Source: Parasedimentitalea marina (GTDB lineage Bacteria > Pseudomonadota > Alphaproteobacteria > Rhodobacterales > Rhodobacteraceae). From it: a stretch of DNA of 64,000 nt. The notes beneath the pieces are model-generated. The model made no database searches. It was given only the letters and a program-made list of their open reading frames with translations, and had not been told where the DNA came from. This document shows, one piece after another, positions 8,531-16,303 of this stretch. The position numbers and the translations under genes were made by a program. How positions within the stretch are numbered: position 1 is the stretch's first letter; each line of letters opens with the position of its first letter. Location: positions 2,852,001-2,916,000 of the forward strand of contig NZ_CP033219.1 of the NCBI RefSeq assembly GCF_004006175.1, in the 5' to 3' direction.

Positions 8531-9328
8531 TCAAGCTTTTTTCAGAATATCCAGGGCAACAGCGTGGATTTGTGGATTTGCCGCCGCCAGTACCCGCCCG
8601 CCGTCATGCGCCGGGTCACCCTGCCAGTCGGTGACGATACCGCCCGCGGCCTGGATCACCGCAATGGGGCCCTGAACGTCATAGGCGTTCAATCCGGCTT
8701 CGATCACCAGATCCACCTGACCTGCCGCCAGCAAGGCGTAGGAATAGCAGTCCATTCCATAGCGCGTAAGCTTGACCTGCTTGGCGACACTCTCAAACCC
8801 GGCGCGGTCTTCTTGGCTGCCGACCTCGGGGAAGGTTGTGAACAAAACGGCCTGATCCAGATCGGTGGTGGATCGCGTTTGTAAAACCTGAGGGCCCAGT
8901 GGCCCGGTCATGGTGGCGCCTTCTGCCGATCCGACAAAGCGCTCGCCGATGTAGGGTTGATCGACAATGCCCAAAAAGGGGCCCTTGCCGTCGCTCAGGG
9001 CGATCAAAACACCCCAGGTCGGGGTGCCGCTGATAAAACCACGTGTACCGTCAATCGGGTCCAGAACCCATGTACGCCCGGACTGACCTGGGGTCTGTCC
9101 GAACTCTTCGCCCCAAATGGCATCTTGCGGTCGGTGATCTTGCAAAATCGCACGCATAGCGACTTCGGCAGCACGGTCCGCAATGGTGACTGGGTCAAAG
9201 CCCTCACTTAGCTTGTTCTCGGCACTCAGGTCGGAACGGCGGAAATGAGGAAGGATTGCTGTGCGGGCGGCATCCGCCAGCATGTGCGCAATCTCGAGGT
9301 CTGTAAACGCGGTTGAGGTCATCCCCAT
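8531..9328 (-). CDS. hisN: histidinol-phosphatase, inositol-monophosphatase family (HisN type)
   Basis: A 265-residue Mg2+-dependent phosphatase of the IMPase fold. The metal-site motifs are WGEEFG (Glu) and WVLDPIDGTRGFISGTPTWG, and the C-terminal motif is NAYDVQGPIAVIQAAGGIVTDW. The DPIDGTRGF variant is typical of the histidinol-phosphatase (HisN/HisK-like) branch found in alpha- and actinobacteria, which dephosphorylates histidinol phosphate in histidine synthesis. The start may be the first ATG (9328) or the ATG two codons on (9322). An inositol monophosphatase or CysQ-like role cannot be excluded. It is monocistronic in this window. Confidence 0.82.
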   Translation of the reverse strand: MGMTSTAFTDLEIAHMLADAARTAILPHFRRSDLSAENKLSEGFDPVTIADRAAEVAMRAILQDHRPQDAIWGEEFGQTPGQSGRTWVLDPIDGTRGFISGTPTWGVLIALSDGKGPFLGIVDQPYIGERFVGSAEGATMTGPLGPQVLQTRSTTDLDQAVLFTTFPEVGSQEDRAGFESVAKQVKLTRYGMDCYSYALLAAGQVDLVIEAGLNAYDVQGPIAVIQAAGGIVTDWQGDPAHDGGRVLAAANPQIHAVALDILKKA

Positions 9329-9411
9329 CGGTTGCCACTCAACCGCGTCTTTTGCAAGCCAAAAGGCCAGATTATGAAAGCCTTATGGCCGATCCTAACG
9401 ACTTGTCGCGA

Positions 9412-9783
9412 TCAGGCGACGTCGCTGAGCACGCGGGCCAGCTCAAACAAGCGGCGGCGCTGGTTCTCAGGAATTGCATAATAGGACCGAACCAAATCAA
9501 GTGCTTCCTTGTCGCCCATCAGGTCAGCAGGCACCGAGGTCTTGTCAGACCCTGCTTCGCTGGCCCCATCCAGACCTTCAAAGAAGAAACTCACCGGAAC
9601 GGTTAACGAGTCTGCGATATCCCACAGACGCGAAGCACTGACGCGATTGGCGCCGGTTTCGTATTTTTGGATTTGCTGGAACTTGATGCCGACCTGTTCG
9701 GCCAATTGCTGTTGGGTCATACCAGTCAACCACCGGCGGTGGCGGATCCGCTTACCAACATGCACATCTACGGGATGAGCCAT
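9412..9783 (-). CDS. XRE-family transcriptional regulator
   Basis: A 123-residue protein with a Cro/CI helix-turn-helix at about residues 8-65 (GKRIRHRRWLTGMTQQQLAE, then IQKYETGANRVSASRLWDIA). It has a short C-terminal tail after SVPVSFFFEGL-like sequence, which here reads TVPVSFFFEGL. This layout is the small SinR-like regulator common in Rhodobacterales. The target is unknown. Divergent to it, across about 350 bp, is a quinone-oxidoreductase-like gene, and the gap carries a perfect 14-bp palindrome that may be its site. Confidence 0.9.
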   Translation of the reverse strand: MAHPVDVHVGKRIRHRRWLTGMTQQQLAEQVGIKFQQIQKYETGANRVSASRLWDIADSLTVPVSFFFEGLDGASEAGSDKTSVPADLMGDKEALDLVRSYYAIPENQRRRLFELARVLSDVA

Positions 9784-10130
9784 GCTTCTCTCCTCATCTA
9801 AAAATTCTGGCTACTTGTTCAGGTGCCAAATACAGCTTGAAGCCATGCGCCAATTACCTGGCGCTGCCATCAATCTGTCCCCATCCAACAATCCAAACTC
9901 AACCACTGTGGTAACAGTACGATCTTTTTGGTTGAATTCAACCCCATCGTCACCCGGTTCCCGGCGGTCTTATTCCAAATAACTGATTTTACCGACCTTT
10001 TTTTTCACGCTTCGGGTGTATTTTGCCTCCCTCATTCCTCCCCTAAAATAGCGAGGCTAGAGTATTGCGATTCTCATTTGACAGTTTTCACCAAAATCTT
10101 GTTAGTGTCGGAAAAACAGGGATTTTTAAT
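9784..10130. other. divergent intergenic region with palindrome and possible promoter
   Basis: This 347-bp, AT-richer gap lies between the XRE gene and the oxidoreductase. It holds the perfect palindrome GGTTGAATTCAACC (9930-9943), and a TTGACA box at 10078-10083 with a weak TTAGTG about 18 bp downstream, compatible with a promoter for the oxidoreductase. No supported gene was found. Confidence 0.4.
9930..9943. promoter_or_regulatory. perfect 14-bp palindrome, candidate operator
   Basis: GGTTGAATTCAACC lies between divergent XRE-regulator and oxidoreductase genes. Related half-sites GGTTGAATT and GAATTCAACC also occur just inside the oxidoreductase gene near 10238 and 10264. Confidence 0.4.
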
Positions 10131-11105
10131 ATGCATGCGTATCATATGCCTACCTCTGGCTCTGCTCCACTCTTGGTTCAGATGGACCGCCCTGAGCCAG
10201 GGGCAACCCAAATTCAAGTCAAAATATTCGCCTGCGGGTTGAATTTTGCAGATCTACTTATGCTGAATTCAACCTATCAGGACACGCCTGACCGACCCTT
10301 TACCCTTGGGATGGAAATTTCTGGTGTGATTACCGCATTTGGGGATCAGGTTTCCGGCTTTGCTTTGGGTGACAGGGTTGCCGTCTTTTGTGGCCAGGGT
10401 GGGCTTGCTGAATGGGGTGTATTTGACGCCAATCGTGCAATCAAAATCCCCGACCAAATGAGCTTTGAACAAGCCGCTGCATTTCAGATCACTTACGGCA
10501 CCAGCCATATCGCGCTAGATCACTGTGCCCGGTTGCAGCCTGGGGAAACTTTGCTGGTCACTGGCGCAGCCGGAGGCGCCGGGCTGACCGCCGTTGAGAT
10601 TGGCAAACAGATGGGCGCCCGGGTGATTGCGCAGGCTCGGGGGGCAGACAAGTTGGCGGTGGCACGCGCCGCCGGGGCGGATCACCTGATCGATGCGGAT
10701 GATGATCTGCGCACCGTGGTAAAATCCCTAGGCGGGGCGGACGTCGTTTATGATGTTATCGGCGGTGAGTTGTGGAAATCCGCATTCCGCGCCACCAACC
10801 TCGGAGGCCGCCTCTTGCCCATCGGCTTTGCCAGCGGTGACATCCCCCAAATTCCAGCCAACCACCTCTTGGTTAAAAATCTGACCGTCATCGGATTTTA
10901 CATTGGTGGATTTCTGAAATCCCACCCCCAAGTGGTGCACAGTAGCTTGGTGACACTCTTGGAGTGGTTTGTTGAGGGGCGGTTGAAACCCCATATCAGC
11001 CACTCTCTGCCGTTGGAGCGCGTGGCGGACGGGATGGGGCTGCTGCGCAGTCGGAGCTCGACTGGCAAAGTAGTGATCACGATGCCTGCACAATCAACTG
11101 ATTAG
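10131..11105 (+). CDS. zinc-free MDR alcohol dehydrogenase / quinone oxidoreductase
   Basis: A 324-residue medium-chain reductase. The ATG at 10131 (MHAYHMPTSG) is chosen because the 22 upstream in-frame residues lie in the AT-rich promoter region. It has the GroES-like N-domain (CGLNFADLLMLNSTYQ), the quinone-reductase hallmark VTGAAGGAGLTAVEIGKQMGA (NADPH-binding Rossmann loop) and GARVIAQARG. It lacks the zinc-ligand Cys cluster of alcohol dehydrogenases, so it belongs to the NADPH:quinone reductase/acryloyl-CoA reductase-like branch. The C-terminal portion (HSLPLERVADGMGLLRSRSSTGKVV) is typical. The exact substrate is unknown. Confidence 0.85.
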   Translation: MHAYHMPTSGSAPLLVQMDRPEPGATQIQVKIFACGLNFADLLMLNSTYQDTPDRPFTLGMEISGVITAFGDQVSGFALGDRVAVFCGQGGLAEWGVFDANRAIKIPDQMSFEQAAAFQITYGTSHIALDHCARLQPGETLLVTGAAGGAGLTAVEIGKQMGARVIAQARGADKLAVARAAGADHLIDADDDLRTVVKSLGGADVVYDVIGGELWKSAFRATNLGGRLLPIGFASGDIPQIPANHLLVKNLTVIGFYIGGFLKSHPQVVHSSLVTLLEWFVEGRLKPHISHSLPLERVADGMGLLRSRSSTGKVVITMPAQSTD

Positions 11106-11130
11106 ACAGGCTAGTGACAACCACCGCGGC

Positions 11131-11150
11131 GCCCGACCCTTTGGTCGGGC
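11131..11150. terminator. bidirectional hairpin between convergent genes
   Basis: GCCCGACC-CTTT-GGTCGGGC lies between the convergent oxidoreductase and LysR genes. The 8-bp GC-rich stem lacks a clear U-tract, so it is a weaker terminator call. Confidence 0.6.
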
Positions 11151-11159
11151 ACCTGGACT

Positions 11160-12053
11160 TCAGGCGGCATGCCATTGGGAGGCAGTCAAAGGTGTTGAAA
11201 CAGTGCTGAAGGCCTGGCGCAGGTAGCCCGACAACTCACCCACAATATGCGACCCTGTGACCTCGGCCCCATAAAGGTTGATCATCTGCACCGGCAGATC
11301 TGGCAAAACACCGCCATGGTCGATCTGCACAAGATGCGGCGGCTCCATACCTTCAATCATCGTGTGAATTGCCAGGTCCGCTGCGACCGTGGCTTCGACA
11401 GTGCGGTCACTTTCGGTTTCAACAACCAAATCCCAGGCAATGTCCATCTCATCCAGCTCAGCGACCACCTTGGGGCGGAAAGTACAGAACCGGCAAAAGG
11501 CCAGCGGCAGCGGACGCTGACGCCAGGCCGAACCATTAGGCGCCCCGATCCAGCGCAGCGGACGCTTGGCCAGAACCTCACTGTCCCCGTCACTCGAGCT
11601 TTCGGTGGTGAGAATCAGATCAATCTCGCCTTTTGAAAACTGGTCTTTCAGCTGGCGCGTGTAACTGGAGATCAGCTGGACCTTTACGCGCGGATAGGCG
11701 GCATTAAACCGCTGCAACACCTGCGGGATCGCGGGATAGACGATGTCATGCGGCACCCCAAGAACAATTTCGCCCTCATAAACCTGATCTGTCAGCCGAC
11801 CAATCACCTCGTCATTCAGTTTGACCATGCGACGGGCATAGGCCAGTAGCTGCTCACCCGATGCCGTCAGCGCAATGGTCCGCCCCGAGCGGTCCAGCAA
11901 TTGCTGGCCCAACAACTCTTCCAGACGCTTCAACTGCATAGACACCGCAGATTGCGTCAAATGGAGAAAACCGGCCGCCCGGGTCACGCCGCCATTGTCT
12001 GCCACAGCCACAAAAGACCGCAGGGTGGTGATATCAAGATTTCGCATCATCAC
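11160..12053 (-). CDS. LysR-family transcriptional regulator
   Basis: A 297-residue regulator with the N-terminal winged HTH (LDITTLRSFVAVADNGGVTRAAGFLHLTQSAVSMQLKRLEELLG is the region; residues 4-62) and a periplasmic-binding-like effector domain to the end. The first three codons are Met-Met-Met, so the exact start is ambiguous by two codons. It is divergent from the DUF1127 gene. The shared 120-bp region holds an ATCAACA/TGTTGAT inverted repeat that could be its binding site. Effector and regulon are unknown. Confidence 0.9.
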   Translation of the reverse strand: MMMRNLDITTLRSFVAVADNGGVTRAAGFLHLTQSAVSMQLKRLEELLGQQLLDRSGRTIALTASGEQLLAYARRMVKLNDEVIGRLTDQVYEGEIVLGVPHDIVYPAIPQVLQRFNAAYPRVKVQLISSYTRQLKDQFSKGEIDLILTTESSSDGDSEVLAKRPLRWIGAPNGSAWRQRPLPLAFCRFCTFRPKVVAELDEMDIAWDLVVETESDRTVEATVAADLAIHTMIEGMEPPHLVQIDHGGVLPDLPVQMINLYGAEVTGSHIVGELSGYLRQAFSTVSTPLTASQWHAA

Positions 12054-12115
12054 AATCCTTGATGTGTTACTTCATAAACATTCGTTTTCAATATCAATCA
12101 TACTCCGCCATATAC

Positions 12116-12141
12116 ATCAACAGAATTGATCGATTGTTGAT
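12116..12141. promoter_or_regulatory. inverted repeat in LysR/DUF1127 divergent promoter
   Basis: ATCAACA (12116-12122) and TGTTGAT (12135-12141) are inverted copies with a 12-bp spacer, between the divergent starts. The dyad is compatible with a LysR-type site, though the T-N11-A consensus was not verified. Confidence 0.4.
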
Positions 12142-12174
12142 AAATCATCAGAAGCCCCGGAAAGGACACGACCC

Positions 12175-12384
12175 ATGACCTATATCTCATCAACCTGCAC
12201 AACTGCTTCTCGCCGCCCCACTCTGCTCGCCGACCTGATCACCCGTTTTGCCGTTGCCCGGCAGCGCCGCGCCCTTGCGTCATTGGACGACAGCGCCCTG
12301 AAAGATATCGGGTTGACCCGGCTAGAGGCCGACACTGAAGGCAAGCGTCGGTTCTGGGATGCCCCCGACAGCTGGAGATGCTGA
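12175..12384 (+). CDS. DUF1127 (YjiS-like) small protein
   Basis: A 69-residue protein. The C-terminal half holds the DUF1127 motif RQRRALASLDDSALKDIGLTRLEA, the usual arginine-rich, RNA-binding-like small domain found in alphaproteobacteria. Some relatives affect phosphate or carbon metabolism through RNA turnover. The ATG at 12175 follows GGAAAGGA. It is monocistronic and ends at a terminator at 12432-12459. It lies opposite the LysR regulator and may be its target. Confidence 0.88.
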   Translation: MTYISSTCTTASRRPTLLADLITRFAVARQRRALASLDDSALKDIGLTRLEADTEGKRRFWDAPDSWRC

Positions 12385-12431
12385 ACTGAGCACATGCCGG
12401 TGACGGTTCCGATGCAAAAACAACGAAAATA

Positions 12432-12463
12432 GGACGGGCAGCCATTCCAGCGCCCGTCCTTTT
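12432..12463 (+). terminator. intrinsic terminator of the DUF1127 gene
   Basis: Stem GGACGGGC (12432-12439)/GCCCGTCC (12452-12459) with a 12-nt loop, followed by TTTT. Confidence 0.8.
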
Positions 12464-12581
12464 ACAATTTTATGCCGTTTCCTTGACGAAATACTTGAAA
12501 ATTACCTCCATTCACCCGATATTTAGCGGGAGCGCAGCCATAGGTGGCGATGCAAAGAAATTTAGACGGAGACCATGACAC

Positions 12582-13361
12582 ATGGCACAATTTGACACCA
12601 TTCGATCGGCTGCCGGTGCCCGCACCGCCGAGATCGATGCGGGCCTTCGCGCCCATATGAACAAAGTCTACGGCACCATGTCCGTCGGCATGTTCATCAC
12701 GTTTATCGCCGCCTGGGCTATTGCTGGCCTGGCCGTGACCTCAGATCCGACAGGTGCAACTGCGCAAATTGGTGCAGGTAAGTTCCTGACGCCGCTTGGT
12801 AATGCGCTCTACTTGACGCCGTTGAAATACGTCATCATGTTTGCGCCTCTGGCCTTTATCTTCTTCGGCTTTGGCGCAGCCATGAACCGTATGTCCGCCG
12901 CCGGCGTGCAGACAATGTTCTATATCTTTGCAACATTGATGGGCCTGTCGATCAGCTCAATCTTCTTGGTATTCACCGGTCAATCGATCATTCAGGTGTT
13001 CCTGATCACCTCGATCGCATTTGCTGGCCTGTCCCTGTATGGCTACACCACCAAGAAGGACCTGTCCGCGATGGGCACGTTCCTGATGATGGGTCTTATC
13101 GGTCTGTTTGTGGCAATGATTGTCAATATTTTCATGCAGTCGACCGCGATGATGTTCGCGATTTCGGCAATTGGCGTGCTGATTTTTGCAGGCCTGACGG
13201 CCTATGACACACAGAAAGTCAAAACCACGTACCTTGAGCTGGCCCACTCGGGCGACCAGGAGATGCTGGGCAAAGCGGCCATCATGGGCGCCCTGAGCCT
13301 CTATCTGGACTTTATCAACATGTTCATGTTCCTGCTCCATCTGTTTGGTAACCGCGAATAA
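12582..13361 (+). CDS. Bax inhibitor-1/YccA-family membrane protein
   Basis: A 259-residue inner-membrane protein with seven predicted hydrophobic segments. It begins with a soluble stretch (MAQFDTIRSAAGARTAEIDAGLRAHM) and then has the BI-1 pattern MNKVYGTMSVGMFITFIAAW and the late FAGLTAYDTQKVK motif with the conserved Asp. Bacterial members are proposed pH-sensitive Ca2+ leak channels or protease (FtsH) partners. It is a single gene with a strong terminator immediately downstream. Confidence 0.93.
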   Translation: MAQFDTIRSAAGARTAEIDAGLRAHMNKVYGTMSVGMFITFIAAWAIAGLAVTSDPTGATAQIGAGKFLTPLGNALYLTPLKYVIMFAPLAFIFFGFGAAMNRMSAAGVQTMFYIFATLMGLSISSIFLVFTGQSIIQVFLITSIAFAGLSLYGYTTKKDLSAMGTFLMMGLIGLFVAMIVNIFMQSTAMMFAISAIGVLIFAGLTAYDTQKVKTTYLELAHSGDQEMLGKAAIMGALSLYLDFINMFMFLLHLFGNRE

Positions 13362-13386
13362 ACGCACCACAATATACCAAATTCAG

Positions 13387-13420
13387 AAGGGGCGGATCAC
13401 AGCGATCCGCCCCTTTGCGT
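13387..13420 (+). terminator. intrinsic terminator
   Basis: A 12-bp stem AAGGGGCGGATC/GATCCGCCCCTT (13387-13415) with the 5-nt loop ACAGC, followed by TGCGTTTTT. It lies after the BI-1 gene and directly before the GNAT gene. Confidence 0.9.
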
Positions 13421-13429
13421 TTTTAACAA

Positions 13430-13915
13430 ATGAGTTCTGTTATGAAAATAATTGAGATCCCGCCATCTGACGCTTCACGCCTCGTTCCGCTGCTGAAGGA
13501 TCTGCATGCGCTGCATGTGGCGCATCAGCCAGCGCGCCATACCTCAAACCCGGAACACTATGAGCTGGAGGCCTGGCTAACGGAGTGGCTGGCAAGCGAG
13601 GGCCTGTATGCCCTTGGCGCTGAGAGCCCACAGGGCGCACTGCTGGGCTATCTGATCTACCAGATTGAGCACCGTGAGGCCCTGCCCGTCCGCGCCGCCG
13701 AAACCCGCGCCATGCTACATCACATCGCTGTGCAAGAACCCTGGCAGCGGATGGGAGTGGGCAAGGCCCTGATGGTCAGAATGAAAGCCAATGTTCGCGC
13801 CATGGACATCTCGATTATAACGACGAGCTATGCCCCGTTTAACGACGCTTCGGCAGCCCTGATGACTGGCATGGGGCTGCAGCCGGTCTTGACGGTGGCT
13901 GAATGGCGGGCGTGA
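13430..13915 (+). CDS. GNAT-family N-acetyltransferase
   Basis: A 161-residue acetyltransferase (159 or fewer if the ATG at 13442, MKIIEIP, is used). The acetyl-CoA-binding motif A appears as QEPWQRMGVGKALMVRMK (Q/RxxGxG/A) after the beta-4 strand MLHHIAV. The C-terminal beta-bulge region SYAPFNDASAALMTGMGLQPV is also standard. The substrate is unknown. It follows the BI-1 terminator by 10 bp, so its promoter must lie within or upstream of the terminator, or it relies on read-through. Confidence 0.85.
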   Translation: MSSVMKIIEIPPSDASRLVPLLKDLHALHVAHQPARHTSNPEHYELEAWLTEWLASEGLYALGAESPQGALLGYLIYQIEHREALPVRAAETRAMLHHIAVQEPWQRMGVGKALMVRMKANVRAMDISIITTSYAPFNDASAALMTGMGLQPVLTVAEWRA

Positions 13916-13998
13916 ATCCAACATAGTCGAGATCAGGCGTAATCATCGCCCGCCAGAACTGACCCTCTGGACGGATGTCCTGTGTGTGTGCGACGTCT

Positions 13999-14148
13999 CT
14001 AGCCCAGTTGCTCCAGCACTTGCGTATCAATTGCCGGTGGACTGCTGATCAGAACTGAGTGCGCCTCGGGGTCGGCCTGGATTGCACCGGCCATCAAAAC
14101 CAGCGCTGCCAAACCCAGAGCATTCACGAATCGATTTGATCTTTGCAT
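13999..14148 (-). CDS. 49-residue small secreted protein, unknown function
   Basis: A short gene supported by a strong ribosome-binding site (GGAGGTGACAG just upstream of ATG at 14148). It encodes 49 residues: a charged start (MQRSNR), a hydrophobic core (FVNALGLAALVLMAGAIQA) ending in an AxA-like signal-peptidase site near residue 25, and a 24-residue mature part (DPEAHSVLISSPPAIDTQVLEQLG). No Cys, so not a lipoprotein. No family recognised. The upstream region (14149-14283) is AT-rich and could hold its promoter. It is well separated from neighbours. Confidence 0.65.
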   Translation of the reverse strand: MQRSNRFVNALGLAALVLMAGAIQADPEAHSVLISSPPAIDTQVLEQLG

Positions 14149-14283
14149 CTGTCACCTCCAACTCAATGGTAGGTTGCGCTACAAATAAGGCGATACCGTG
14201 TATTTCGCGATGCAGGCCCAGGTCTCTTTAGTGTCAAATTACTTAAAGTTGAGGAAACAAAATCGCATAGACAGCGATCTTGG

Positions 14284-14796
14284 CTACCCACAAGACAGCG
14301 GGATCGCCAGTGCTTCGGGCTGAATTTGGGACTTGCCAGCCCGGTAAACCTGACCCTGGTGGTAACAACCGGTCAACTGTTGCACCGCAGCCAACAGTGC
14401 CTTGTCGGTACCGGGATTCAGGGCTCCCGCTCCCAAGGATTTCGGCGCCCGACCAACCAGGAACACCTCATCTCCAACTTCCGCCAGGCTGAGCATGACC
14501 TTGTTCCCGGCAAGTTCAACCGCTCTGGCGGTTGATGCGCTGCGCCCGCCCACAGCAAGCGCCTGCGCCGCAAGGGCCGATTGACTGCCAGCGGCATTGT
14601 TGATCTGGTGCACCGGCAGTGCTGCCCCCTCAAAAACGGCTTGAGAGGCCCTCACACGGGCATCCGGCGCCGGGCTTGCCCGGGTAATTCCCACTGGCTC
14701 GGAGCCGACACCGGTGAACCCTGCGCCCTTCGGCGCCGGCCCACAGGCAGACAGAAACAGAACAGTCAGCGACGTCACAGTAAATACACGTGTCAT
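14284..14796 (-). CDS. hypothetical lipoprotein
   Basis: A 170-residue protein from the ATG at 14796 (MTRVFTVTSLTVLFLSAC), chosen because it opens a clean lipoprotein signal with lipobox LSAC and has AGGATCACC ahead of it. The longer frame adds seven residues. The mature part is Ala/Gly/Ser rich. Its only recognisable pattern is a compact C-terminal region (KVMLSLAEVGDEVFLVGRAP and LTGCYHQGQVYRAG) with a Cys pair that could form a disulfide. Expected at the inner or outer membrane facing the periplasm. No function assigned. Confidence 0.72.
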   Translation of the reverse strand: MTRVFTVTSLTVLFLSACGPAPKGAGFTGVGSEPVGITRASPAPDARVRASQAVFEGAALPVHQINNAAGSQSALAAQALAVGGRSASTARAVELAGNKVMLSLAEVGDEVFLVGRAPKSLGAGALNPGTDKALLAAVQQLTGCYHQGQVYRAGKSQIQPEALAIPLSCG

Positions 14797-14868
14797 GGTG
14801 ATCCTATCAAGCTGCATTCGGATAGAACCTATCTACACCAAAAATGCGGCGCCCATTGGGCGGGTGCC

Positions 14869-15366
14869 TCACGGCATAAGTTTCCGCATGCGGACCGCTG
14901 GAAAATGAAGGCCGGGGCCAAGGGAAATATCCATGTGACCTTCACCTTCAAACCCCAGTGCAGCATAAAATGGAACTGCAGTCAGGGTCGAGGCACATTC
15001 AAGTTCGACGATGCCAGATCGACGGGCTGTTTTAATTACATGATCCAGGATTGCGCGGCCAACGCCCCGCCGAAGCTGTCTGTCGTCGGTCACCACATGG
15101 CGGATGTGACCTTTGTCAGCCCGCAACCGGTCCAGCGTCCAGCCTCCTGCCCCCAAGATCCGGGTCCCCTCTTCAGCAACATAATAGGTGCCACAGCCAA
15201 TCAGCTCAGGGCGTGCCCGGGCGATGATAGGCAGGGTGGTTACAAGCACCGAAGGTGGATAATCGGCCTTAAGCAGCTTGGGATAGCTGCGGGCCAACAG
15301 AGCGTCTATCGTCGGCATATCTGCCCTGATGGATGGTCGAACGATGAAACTCATGCCAAACTTCAT
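14869..15366 (-). CDS. GNAT-family N-acetyltransferase
   Basis: A 165-residue acetyltransferase (161 from the internal MSFIVRPSIRAD start at 15354). It has the beta-4/alpha-3 motif HIRHVVTDDRQLRRGVGRAILDHVIKTA with the RRGVGR acetyl-CoA pyrophosphate loop, then FYAALGFEGEGH, both standard for GNAT. The substrate is unknown. It lies downstream of rpmG on the same strand but is separated from it by the rpmG terminator. Confidence 0.88.
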   Translation of the reverse strand: MKFGMSFIVRPSIRADMPTIDALLARSYPKLLKADYPPSVLVTTLPIIARARPELIGCGTYYVAEEGTRILGAGGWTLDRLRADKGHIRHVVTDDRQLRRGVGRAILDHVIKTARRSGIVELECASTLTAVPFYAALGFEGEGHMDISLGPGLHFPAVRMRKLMP

Positions 15367-15388
15367 GTGTCACATACCTCCAAAGCAC

Positions 15389-15418
15389 AACGGGGCCCCG
15401 CATGTGCGAGACCCCGTT
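15389..15418 (-). terminator. terminator downstream of rpmG
   Basis: CAACGGGG/CCCCGTTG arms around a 14-nt loop, located 25 bp past the rpmG stop on the minus strand. Confidence 0.7.
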
Positions 15419-15442
15419 GCTTGTCAGTCCTGACAAGAAAGC

Positions 15443-15610
15443 TTACTTGATTTTGCCTTCTTTGTACTCAACGTGCTTACGTACAACCGGATCATACTTA
15501 CGGATGACCATTTTCTCAGTCATTGTCCGTGCGTTTTTCTTCGTCACATAGAAGTGGCCGGTGCCCGCGCTCGAGTTCAGGCGGATTTTGATGGTGGTAG
15601 GCTTCGCCAT
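15443..15610 (-). CDS. rpmG: 50S ribosomal protein L33
   Basis: A 55-residue ribosomal protein: [20 protein letters not shown], then [21 protein letters not shown] and the end YKEGKIK. This is the zinc-free (C-minus) alphaproteobacterial form of L33, lacking the CxxC pairs. It binds 23S rRNA near the E site. Too short for a default ORF cut-off, but the family match is clear over the full length. GGAGAATACC lies before the ATG. Its position between rnpB and a GNAT gene is ordinary. Confidence 0.96.
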   Translation of the reverse strand: MAKPTTIKIRLNSSAGTGHFYVTKKNARTMTEKMVIRKYDPVVRKHVEYKEGKIK

Positions 15611-15717
15611 GGTATTCTCCTGCGTCCGAAAAGGCAGGGGCCTTCCGGTAAATTCCTAATTGAGCCCGGCTTGTACCTGCCTGAGTGCCTGAGTCAATAG
15701 CAATCAGGGGTATTAAT

Positions 15718-16130
15718 GCGCAGAGGGCCTATAAGCCGGATTTTGTTCCGGGGTTGCCCCCTTCGATGACCATTCCTCTAGGGTGCGCATTGCTGCGAAC
15801 CTCAAGCTGCCAACCCGACCCCTCTCAGCTAAAGCCTGCCTAGCGGCGGTATCGGCCAAGGCCGACCAGCCCGCGCGGGGGTCCTATTTGGCATTGCTCC
15901 TGGTGGGGCTTGCCATGCCGCCCCTGTTACCAGCGGCGCGGTGGGCTCTTACCCCACCGTTTCACCCTTACCGCAACCTAATCCGTTACCGGGGCTGCGG
16001 CGGTTTATTTTCTGTGGCGCTCTCCGTCGGATCTCTCCGCCCGGGCGTTACCCGGCACCACTGCCTTATGGAGTCCGGACTTTCCTCGCGAGGCTTACGC
16101 CCCCCGCAGCCATCCAGCCCTCTGCGCGCC
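15718..16130 (-). ncRNA. rnpB: RNase P RNA (type A)
   Basis: The catalytic RNA of RNase P, which trims tRNA 5' leaders. On the minus strand the 5' part reads GCGCAGAGGGCTGG and then the universal P4 strand GAGGAAAGTCCGGACT. The 3' end carries ACAAAATCCGGCTTAT followed by AGGCCCTCTGCGC. The terminal GCGCAGAGGGC/GCCCTCTGCGC pairing forms helix P1 and sets the ends within a few bases. The length of ~410 nt fits alphaproteobacterial type A. Confidence 0.96.
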
Positions 16131-16230
16131 AACGCCCTACGCCGCCGTGAATCCCACGTCAAGTGACCAAAATGGGTTTAGGGGCCTTGCCCCTCTTGGC
16201 CTGCGGCCAATTCACCCCAGGATATTTATC

Positions 16231-16297
16231 GCCAGATGAATGCGGATCCACTTTTCATCTGGCCATAAGTATCCCGGAGCGCGAGGCAGAGCCTCGC
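16231..16297. terminator. two hairpins between rnpB and the amidase gene
   Basis: GCCAGATGAA (16231-16240)/TTCATCTGGC (16254-16263) and GCGAGGC-AGA-GCCTCGC (16281-16297). They sit just downstream of the amidase stop on the minus strand and probably terminate that transcript. Confidence 0.55.
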
Positions 16298-16303
16298 AAA
16301 AAG

